Shown: in pieces, positions 1 to 5,771 of the stretch
Layout of the letters: each line of letters opens with the position of its first letter
Position numbering within the stretch: the stretch's first letter is position 1
Source: DATGHS01 sp035307785
Lineage (GTDB): Bacteria; Planctomycetota; Planctomycetia; Gemmatales; Gemmataceae
NCBI GenBank assembly: GCA_035307785.1
Contig: DATGHS010000035.1
Coordinates: 1-6,774 of the forward strand
Direction: 5' to 3'
DNA: 6,774 nucleotides
Program-made: the position numbers and the translations under genes
Notes under the pieces: model-generated
What the model was told of the DNA's origin: nothing
Databases searched by the model: none
What the model saw: only the letters and a program-made list of their open reading frames with translations

Positions 1-138
1 CCCATCAACCATGCAACACTCAATTTGTATCAATATGTGCGAGGGCGCGTTGCGCAAGCCGAAAGTGGTTGTCGCGCCAAGCAGTTCCGGCAACGGCACC
101 AGTTTGCCGAGCGCAGGGAAAGTTACAAAATGATATAA
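1..138 (+). CDS. Possible C-terminal end of an unidentified protein (partial, weak)
   Basis: Reading from base 1, the first frame stays open for 45 codons and closes at TAA 136-138. It would give a basic, Gln/Arg-rich tail ending in SYKMI. I do not recognise a family. The evidence is weak because the other two forward frames and at least one reverse frame are also open here, and third-position GC does not separate them. If real, this gene starts to the left of the window and converges on the Fic gene, leaving a 65-base gap. The gap has no clear terminator hairpin. The call rests only on the uninterrupted frame and the gene-sized space to the left of the Fic stop codon. Confidence 0.27.
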   Translation, partial: PINHATLNLYQYVRGRVAQAESGCRAKQFRQRHQFAERRESYKMI

Positions 139-203
139 ACAGCGCCACCAAGAACGCGATAAAAGGCTCGTGTGCGGCGGTGGTTTGCCTTCGTCGGCTA
201 CGG

Positions 204-905
204 CTACAATTCGCCCCTCACCCAGGATGCGCAGTCGCAAATACGATCGCGCATGTAACCGGCGAACACGGAAACTCCGCGATTGCCGTGCGCGAAATAC
301 TGAACCGGCGAATCGTAGAGCGGCAGCAGCCACGAGCCGCGCAGCAGCAACAGCGCGGCGAAGGACCGTGCAATGCGGCCGCAGCCGTCGTAAAAGGGGT
401 GCAGGCGGCCGCCGTTCAGTTCCCATTCCGCCCAGGCGGCCAGCGGCACCGGATCCGTTTGCAGTTCATCCCAACGCTCAAAGACTGCCAGAGTGAATCT
501 CGCCAACTCCGAGGGCAGTTCCTCCGGCGGCACCTTCGGCTCTGGCCCCGAAACGGGTTCGCCGGAAGCCGTCACTTGCTCCGCGGCAATCGGCCAGTCG
601 CGCAGCTTGCCGGCCGGCAGCAACCGGTCATTGGTCAGGTCGGCAATGGTGCAAAGAAGCTGCTGCACTTGTTCGGGGTTTTCGGGCTTCGGCGCCTGCC
701 GTGTGGAAAAGAGGAACTGCTGCACCTGCTCTTCGTTCCAGGCGCTGCGTGCGCGCAGGGCCGCGCCGGACAAAAGCAACGGCAGCTTTTTGCCGCTCGT
801 GCCGATGTCGCTCTTGCCCTGCCGTGTCCGGCTCAGGCGCAAGCTGTTTTCATTCAGGATCCGGCCGATGAATGTCCAGTCGTGGCAGTCGTAATCGAAG
901 CGCAT
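204..905 (-). CDS. Fic-domain protein with variant HPFxDGCGR motif
   Basis: A 233-residue soluble protein with a Fic fold in its C-terminal half, roughly residues 85-225. The signature is HPFYDGCGRIAR at 169-180. It keeps the catalytic His169, Phe171, acidic Asp173, the Gly residues, Arg177 and Arg180, but has Cys175 where the family consensus HxFx(D/E)GNGR has Asn. Fic enzymes usually transfer AMP, or another phosphate-containing group, from a nucleotide to a protein hydroxyl; the substrate here is unknown. I see no [S/T]xxxE[G/N] inhibitory helix in the protein. The N-terminal 85 residues match nothing I recognise. There is no signal peptide or membrane segment. The ATG lies 9 bases after the kinase-HD stop codon and has no Shine-Dalgarno (upstream bases ATTGACCTC), so translation is probably coupled to the upstream gene. 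The pairing suggests the two proteins work together. Confidence 0.87.
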   Translation of the reverse strand: MRFDYDCHDWTFIGRILNENSLRLSRTRQGKSDIGTSGKKLPLLLSGAALRARSAWNEEQVQQFLFSTRQAPKPENPEQVQQLLCTIADLTNDRLLPAGKLRDWPIAAEQVTASGEPVSGPEPKVPPEELPSELARFTLAVFERWDELQTDPVPLAAWAEWELNGGRLHPFYDGCGRIARSFAALLLLRGSWLLPLYDSPVQYFAHGNRGVSVFAGYMRDRICDCASWVRGEL

Positions 906-914
906 GAGGTCAAT

Positions 915-3797
915 CTATCGGCTGGCGGCGAGTTCTTGAGCCTTGGCCACCACTTCGGCACGGGAAAGTTCGGGCTTGCCGTCCTGGGCTCGGCGTTCCA
1001 TTTCGGCCAGGCCCCAGGTTTGCACTTCTTGCAGCAGCTTGCCGAGGGCGGGCCCGAGCAACGGCACGGCTTCGTTGAGGCCCTTGATCAACTCCCCGCA
1101 GCGCTCCGCGCGCTGGCGGTCGGCGGCGCCGCGCTGGTACAGGAAGAAGATTTGCAAGAGCGCCAGATCCAGTTCGGCGACCAGATGAATGGCCGCGTCC
1201 GCTTCCGGTCCGCGACAGGCCAAGGTATCGGCGAAGCCGTGCAGAATCAGCAACGGAAAGTCATCGGAATTGAGGTTCTTCGGGCCACCCCAGTATTCCT
1301 CGAGAAAGCGCAAATCGCCCCGGTCCGGCGTTCGCGCTTCGGCCGCCGCCTGCACCAACCGGGCGCCGGATTCCGGCTTATCGTGCAGAAAATGATTGGC
1401 GATCTGGTGGTGCGCGTGATGCTTGTCGATGAGGTTTTTCAAACGGGACCGCATGATCCGGTCCGGACCGTCGTCGTCGGGAAACAAGTGCCGCAAATGC
1501 TCGGCCACCAGTTGCCGGCCATACCGTTCGTGTCCCAAAAAACAAATGCGTTCGCCGGCCCCGGCGCCGCTCATGTTCACGCCGCGCGTGGCCGGCTTAC
1601 CCACGTCGTGAAACAGGGCAGCCCACTTCAAGCACAAGTTGGATTCGCTGGTGAGCACGCGCTTCAAGGATTGCTGGACGTCGGCTGTCCATGCCGGCGC
1701 CGCTTTAGCGCCGGCCAGCGCCTTACCGCGCTGCGGCAAGGCAATCGCGGGAAAGCGGAAGCCTTGTTCCGCCAATGTTCGCTCGACTTCCCGGTCGAGC
1801 GCCGGATGGTCGAGAAAGCCTTGCGATGGAAAACCGTCATCCTCGGCCAGCAGGGCTTCCAGGTACGCAAGCATGAGCAGCGTATGATCGTAAACGTCGA
1901 GATGATGCTTGGCATTTTGCAAGACGCCGCGCGTAGCGGCCAATGGCGCTAGTGCCTTTCGGCCTTCTTCACGCTCCATGAGATAGGCCACGCGCTGCGG
2001 CGCTCCGGGCGCCGCCAGCCATTCGCGCGAAAGCAGATTCAGATGCTCCAGCGGCCGGCATTGTCGGGGAAACGGTTCCATGCCAAACAGCCGGCTGAGC
2101 GTATCTTCTAGCAACCAGAACAAGCTCATGAGCAGGCGAAAGTTTTCGATCGGCCCGGTGCTGGCATCGCTGCTGGCGTAGCGCAGCGTGTGGAGTACAG
2201 TGAGGTAAAGCATTGCGATGTAGTCGCGCCGGTCGGGCCTGCCGGTGATGTACGGCACTGCTTGCCGACGAATGGCCGCAATGCAATGCGAGACGCGCAA
2301 CAGTTCTTCCGGCCGTGCGCCCAGGTCCCGCGCCAGCGCATGCACTGTGCCCAGGCCGCCTTCCGTGCCGGTCATGTGGTCGAGCAGCAGTGTTTCCCAC
2401 TCCACCGCGGCGGACTCGAAATTGCGGCTGGTCGACATCAGTTCCAATCCCCAGAGCCGGAGGTAGATTTCGAGCAGCGTGAAATCAAAGAGCGTGGGGC
2501 CGATGCCGGTTTCGCCAAAATCGAGCAGCCAGACATTGTCGTGGTCCGCGAGCACATTCCGCGGATTGAGATCGCCATGAATGAGCGAATAACGGACGGG
2601 CAATTCCATGATTCGGTACAGCAGGCCATCTTTATTTTGTCCGAGCAAATGGCGCGACAGGTGCCGCTCGCGGAAAAACGACACGTCCCACGCCATCGAC
2701 TCCGCGTAGTCGCTTCGCCCTTTCTCCAGCGTCAGGTCGAACTTACCGAACAATTTGAGCTTGCCATCGTCGGTGAATTGAAAGATCTTGCGCCATTGCA
2801 GCAAAGGGTGGGTCTCGGCCCCGGAATACCAGCCGGCCAACACGGCAAACAAGCGCTCAATTGTCTTCTGCCCCACGTGGGCTTCGGAACTGCCGCGCAG
2901 CAATTGCTCAAATGGCTCCACATGCAACAGGTCGCTTCCCAGAAAGGAACCAATGACCGAGGCCAGGGCGGTCCGCGGCGTGGCAGTGTTGGCCGGACCG
3001 ATGGTCAAATACTCTTCGCTGCGAGACATAAAGGGATGCAACCGGTCCGCCAGGTAGGTGCGAAATCGCTCCCATTCGCGTTTGACCTTGGGCTGCGGTC
3101 CCGTTTTTACCAGCAGGCACGAGCCCCACGCCTCCGACACGATGCCGGGAATTCCCGGTGCAACCGCCGAACTCTCTTGAGCATGGGGGTCGCGCAGTTT
3201 GGGCCGAAAAACGAACACCGAGCTGCCCGACAGCCCCGTCGTGCAGCGCTTCAGGCTAACCACTTCTGCATAACGCCTCCAGCCATGCCAGAGCAGGGCG
3301 GCGCGAGCATATTGAAGAGCAATGAGCGTAGCGGCCGGCAGGCACGCGCCGTTCTGGTTCCGATTCAGCAAGGCGGTATCGATCCGGCAGCGCGTGCGGC
3401 GCAGCACGACATGGCAAGTTGCCAGCGCCAGTTCTGGCTTTCCCGATGTCTCCTTGGCGACCATTCGCGGCGTAACGAGCAAGGAAAGGCTTGCGCTGCC
3501 TGCAGCCGCGACCAAATCGAATTGGACTTCATCATCTTCAGACGAGGGATCGGCTGGAGCTACCACGACGAAAACCGAAAAGGCTCTGGGCGCCTGATTG
3601 GGTTGATCCGCCTGGCAATACATGGTGATGCCGTCGATCTTGGAATCGAGTCTGACTTCAGGGTCGCCCGCCGACATCCCATTGATGACAAGGCGCAAAC
3701 CGAAGCGCAGCGGTTCTTTGCTGAAATTGGCCGCAAAGCGAAACTCGTTCGATTTCTCGTCCGGAGCGCGGCCGTCTTGGGAAAGCCAGTGCATCAT
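915..3797 (-). CDS. Kinase-like (APH/TCAD9-type) and CCA-type HD phosphohydrolase fusion protein
   Basis: A 960-residue cytoplasmic protein from ATG 3797. Residues 1-150 are a beta-rich region I cannot assign. Residues about 180-560 form a protein-kinase/aminoglycoside-phosphotransferase-like domain: glycine-rich turn TGLSGSS (187-193), candidate beta3 Lys231 (LLVKTG), helix-C-like Glu241/Glu243, catalytic loop HGDLNPRN (407-414; Asp409, Asn414) and metal-binding DFG (Asp426). This catalytic set is complete. The arrangement resembles the TCAD9 kinase-like family, recalled and not searched. Residues about 630-870 form an HD domain like the tail of CCA-adding tRNA nucleotidyltransferases: His638 (DVYDH), FHDVGKPATR with His730/Asp731, GHE (755-757), the HH/HH run at 793-797, and Asp857. 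No nucleotidyltransferase head is present. In E. coli Cca this domain acts on 2',3'-cyclic and other phosphate esters; activity here is inferred. A GTG at 3887 would add 30 residues, but it has no ribosome site and the extension contains a -35 box, so ATG 3797 is preferred. Confidence 0.88.
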   Translation of the reverse strand: MMHWLSQDGRAPDEKSNEFRFAANFSKEPLRFGLRLVINGMSAGDPEVRLDSKIDGITMYCQADQPNQAPRAFSVFVVVAPADPSSEDDEVQFDLVAAAGSASLSLLVTPRMVAKETSGKPELALATCHVVLRRTRCRIDTALLNRNQNGACLPAATLIALQYARAALLWHGWRRYAEVVSLKRCTTGLSGSSVFVFRPKLRDPHAQESSAVAPGIPGIVSEAWGSCLLVKTGPQPKVKREWERFRTYLADRLHPFMSRSEEYLTIGPANTATPRTALASVIGSFLGSDLLHVEPFEQLLRGSSEAHVGQKTIERLFAVLAGWYSGAETHPLLQWRKIFQFTDDGKLKLFGKFDLTLEKGRSDYAESMAWDVSFFRERHLSRHLLGQNKDGLLYRIMELPVRYSLIHGDLNPRNVLADHDNVWLLDFGETGIGPTLFDFTLLEIYLRLWGLELMSTSRNFESAAVEWETLLLDHMTGTEGGLGTVHALARDLGARPEELLRVSHCIAAIRRQAVPYITGRPDRRDYIAMLYLTVLHTLRYASSDASTGPIENFRLLMSLFWLLEDTLSRLFGMEPFPRQCRPLEHLNLLSREWLAAPGAPQRVAYLMEREEGRKALAPLAATRGVLQNAKHHLDVYDHTLLMLAYLEALLAEDDGFPSQGFLDHPALDREVERTLAEQGFRFPAIALPQRGKALAGAKAAPAWTADVQQSLKRVLTSESNLCLKWAALFHDVGKPATRGVNMSGAGAGERICFLGHERYGRQLVAEHLRHLFPDDDGPDRIMRSRLKNLIDKHHAHHQIANHFLHDKPESGARLVQAAAEARTPDRGDLRFLEEYWGGPKNLNSDDFPLLILHGFADTLACRGPEADAAIHLVAELDLALLQIFFLYQRGAADRQRAERCGELIKGLNEAVPLLGPALGKLLQEVQTWGLAEMERRAQDGKPELSRAEVVAKAQELAASR

Positions 3798-3805
3798 GAT
3801 GAAGT

Positions 3806-3809
3806 CTCC
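3806..3809 (-). promoter_or_regulatory. Shine-Dalgarno GGAG for the kinase-HD gene
   Basis: On the minus strand, GGAG sits 8 bases before ATG 3797 and 11 bases before the adjacent second ATG at 3794. The GTG at 3887 has no purine-rich element upstream. This site decides the start choice in favour of 3797. Confidence 0.65.
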
Positions 3810-3836
3810 GGCTGCAAACTTAGATTGGATGCTTAC

Positions 3837-3865
3837 AGAATCGCGCTGCGACTGCGGTTTGTCAA
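3837..3865 (-). promoter_or_regulatory. Candidate sigma-70-type promoter for the kinase-HD/Fic operon
   Basis: A perfect TTGACA lies on the minus strand at 3865-3860. After a 17-base spacer comes GATTCT (3842-3837), a weak -10 box that matches TATAAT at three positions. Transcription would begin near 3830, giving a leader of about 33 bases that contains the GGAG ribosome site. The -35 box is exact, but the -10 is poor and sigma preferences in this organism are unknown. The box would lie inside the coding sequence if the GTG start at 3887 were used. Confidence 0.42.
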
Positions 3866-3938
3866 GGATGAATCTATGCCGGTCCACGGCCAGCGGCTTC
3901 GCGCGCTAAGCCGCAAGAAGCTCTTACGGATACATTGA

Positions 3939-5762
3939 ATGGCAATGCGTCGTCTTATCGTCTTGGCTCAGTTGCCGATTCCGCCGCTGGGCCCGCAGCC
4001 CATCCGGGGGAATGTCCCGCTGGCCGCGGCTTATCTGCAGCTTTTCGCGCGCCGGCAGGGCCTGGAAGATTCTTATGAATTTTCGATCATATCGGCCCAG
4101 GACGCGAATGCACTCGGCGATCAGGCACTCGTGCAAGCCATTGCCGAGCGCAATCCGTGGCTGGCCGGCTTCACCTGTTATGTCTGGAATATCGAACGCA
4201 CCTTGTGGATTTGCCGCGAGCTGAGACGCTTGCGGCCGGATCTGAAGATCATTCTTGGCGGGCCGGAAATCACTTTCGACAACCAGTGGGTGCTCGATTC
4301 GCCGGATTACGATTTTGCCGTGATCGGCGAAGGCGAGCAAACTTTTGCGGAATTGCTCAGTCATCTGCGTAACTCTCGGCGCATGCTGCCGCAATTGAAT
4401 TACGGCATTCCCGGCCTTTATGTGCCGTCAGTCACGGGACCGCGCTTCCGCCTCGACGGGAAGCCGGCCTTCCGCGAACCGCTGCACGACATCAACCAGC
4501 TTGGCTCACCGTACCTCGCCGGCATTCTTGACGCGGCCGATGAACAGATGCTGCTGCTCGAAACCACGCGCGGGTGCGTTTTCAAGTGCAAGTTTTGCTA
4601 CTATCCAAAGAGCTACGATCAGCAATACTTTCTCTCGTTCGATTTGGTTCGGGCCAACCTGCGGCACGCTCGAGAGCGTGGCGCGGCCGAAGTATTTCTG
4701 CTCGATCCCACGCTCAATCAACGCAACGACTTCGCCGATTTGCTCCGGCTCATCGCCGAAGAGAATCCGCACCAGCAATTCCGCTGCTTTGGCGAACTCC
4801 GGGCCGAAGGAATTACCGAAACAACTGCCCGACTATTGCGGCAAGCCAACTTCACGGAGGTGGAAGTCGGTCTGCAATCAATCGACCCGGACGCCATGGA
4901 TTTGATGGATCGCAAGAATCATCTGCGTGCCTTCGAGCGCGGTGTGCGGGCCATGCGGGGTGACGGTATTTCCGTGAAGGTCGATCTTATCGTTGGCCTG
5001 CCCGGCGACACGGTGGAATCCGTTCGGCGCGGTATGCATTACCTTCGCGACGGCCGCCTGTTTGACGACGTGCAAGTCTTCAACCTTGCGATTTTGCCCG
5101 GCACCGACTTTCGTGAAGAGGCCGCTCAATTGGGCCTGAAATTCCAGTCGCGGCCGCCTTATTACGCCTTGCAAACGTCCACGCTTAGCCGCACCGAACT
5201 CTTCCAACTGATGCAAGAAGCCGAAGACATTTTCGGCGTGGAGTTCGACGCTCTGCCCCCGCCCGTGCTGGAATTCACCGATGCCGATGCCGTAGCCAAC
5301 ATCGACCTGGACGACGGTGGCGAACTTACCGGCCCCGCCAAGTCGCGCCGCCAGGCATTCACCCTTTGGTTTCGCTCGCACGATTTCGCGCGCCATCAAG
5401 AGTCGGCAGCAAGGATCATACGGCAGGCGCTCGCGGAAAACCCCTTCACCACGCTGCAAGTGATTCTGGAACCAAGTGCCGATGCGGAATGTGCCTGCGT
5501 CAGCGACCAGCTGTCACTTTCTTTGCTCCATGACCTGTTCGCGGTCTGCCTGGAGCAACCGACCTATTTGGATCGCTATTACTCCATGCAACCTGGCGGT
5601 CTGAATGGCGCCAAGCGTTTGATCCTGCTGTTGCCGGAAGATTGGCAGAATCGGTTGCCTGCCGAATGGCTCGATCGCGTCGGCGAACACGCCGCGACCG
5701 TGGTGTGGAAGCACTCGCGGGAATTCACAATTCCGCTACTCCATAGCCCCAAGCAACTATGA
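3939..5762 (+). CDS. B12-binding-type radical SAM protein with unassigned C-terminal extension
   Basis: A 607-residue soluble protein. Residues 1-145 form a cobalamin-binding-like Rossmann domain that includes GGPEITF (107-113) and VIGEGEQTF (128-136). The classical DxHxxG cobalamin-ligand motif is not apparent, so cofactor binding without a His ligand, or a degenerate domain, is possible. The radical SAM core follows at about 200-430: CVFKCKFC supplies the CxxxCxxC cluster ligands Cys213, Cys217 and Cys220, and the core also has DPTLN (256-260), GELRAE (285-290), VEVGLQSID (308-316) and the strand VDLIVGLPGDT (348-358). It should cleave S-adenosylmethionine to a radical; relatives often do methylations or carbon-skeleton chemistry, but the substrate is unknown. 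Residues about 440-607 are an alpha/beta extension I cannot place. An in-frame TGA immediately precedes ATG 3939, so this is the first possible start; ATG 3945 is an alternative. Only a weak ACGGA lies upstream. The gene is divergent from the kinase-HD gene. Confidence 0.9.
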   Translation: MAMRRLIVLAQLPIPPLGPQPIRGNVPLAAAYLQLFARRQGLEDSYEFSIISAQDANALGDQALVQAIAERNPWLAGFTCYVWNIERTLWICRELRRLRPDLKIILGGPEITFDNQWVLDSPDYDFAVIGEGEQTFAELLSHLRNSRRMLPQLNYGIPGLYVPSVTGPRFRLDGKPAFREPLHDINQLGSPYLAGILDAADEQMLLLETTRGCVFKCKFCYYPKSYDQQYFLSFDLVRANLRHARERGAAEVFLLDPTLNQRNDFADLLRLIAEENPHQQFRCFGELRAEGITETTARLLRQANFTEVEVGLQSIDPDAMDLMDRKNHLRAFERGVRAMRGDGISVKVDLIVGLPGDTVESVRRGMHYLRDGRLFDDVQVFNLAILPGTDFREEAAQLGLKFQSRPPYYALQTSTLSRTELFQLMQEAEDIFGVEFDALPPPVLEFTDADAVANIDLDDGGELTGPAKSRRQAFTLWFRSHDFARHQESAARIIRQALAENPFTTLQVILEPSADAECACVSDQLSLSLLHDLFAVCLEQPTYLDRYYSMQPGGLNGAKRLILLLPEDWQNRLPAEWLDRVGEHAATVVWKHSREFTIPLLHSPKQL

Positions 5763-5771
5763 CTGCCGCCT

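Noticed and set aside
139..203. Possible terminator between the left-edge frame and the Fic gene
   Set aside because: The only inverted repeat I found is CCACC/GGTGG with a loop of about 30 bases and no T-run, which is not a credible intrinsic terminator.
69..1952. A 627-codon forward open frame opposite the Fic and kinase-HD genes
   Set aside because: It lies antisense to genes with clear catalytic motifs, spans both of them and their junction, and its translation is a low-complexity Gln/Arg/Ala mix with no recognisable domain. It reflects the codon bias of the opposite strand.
3868..3909. A 13-codon forward mini-ORF in the divergent intergenic region, considered as a leader or RiPP precursor peptide
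   Set aside because: The AAGG preceding its ATG has no spacing for ribosome binding, the peptide has no leader/core character, and a frame this short is expected by chance.
2190..3938. A 582-codon forward open frame opposite the first half of the kinase-HD gene
   Set aside because: It is antisense to the kinase-like domain, shows no domain of its own, and ends at the TGA directly before the radical SAM start. Best explained as a shadow frame.
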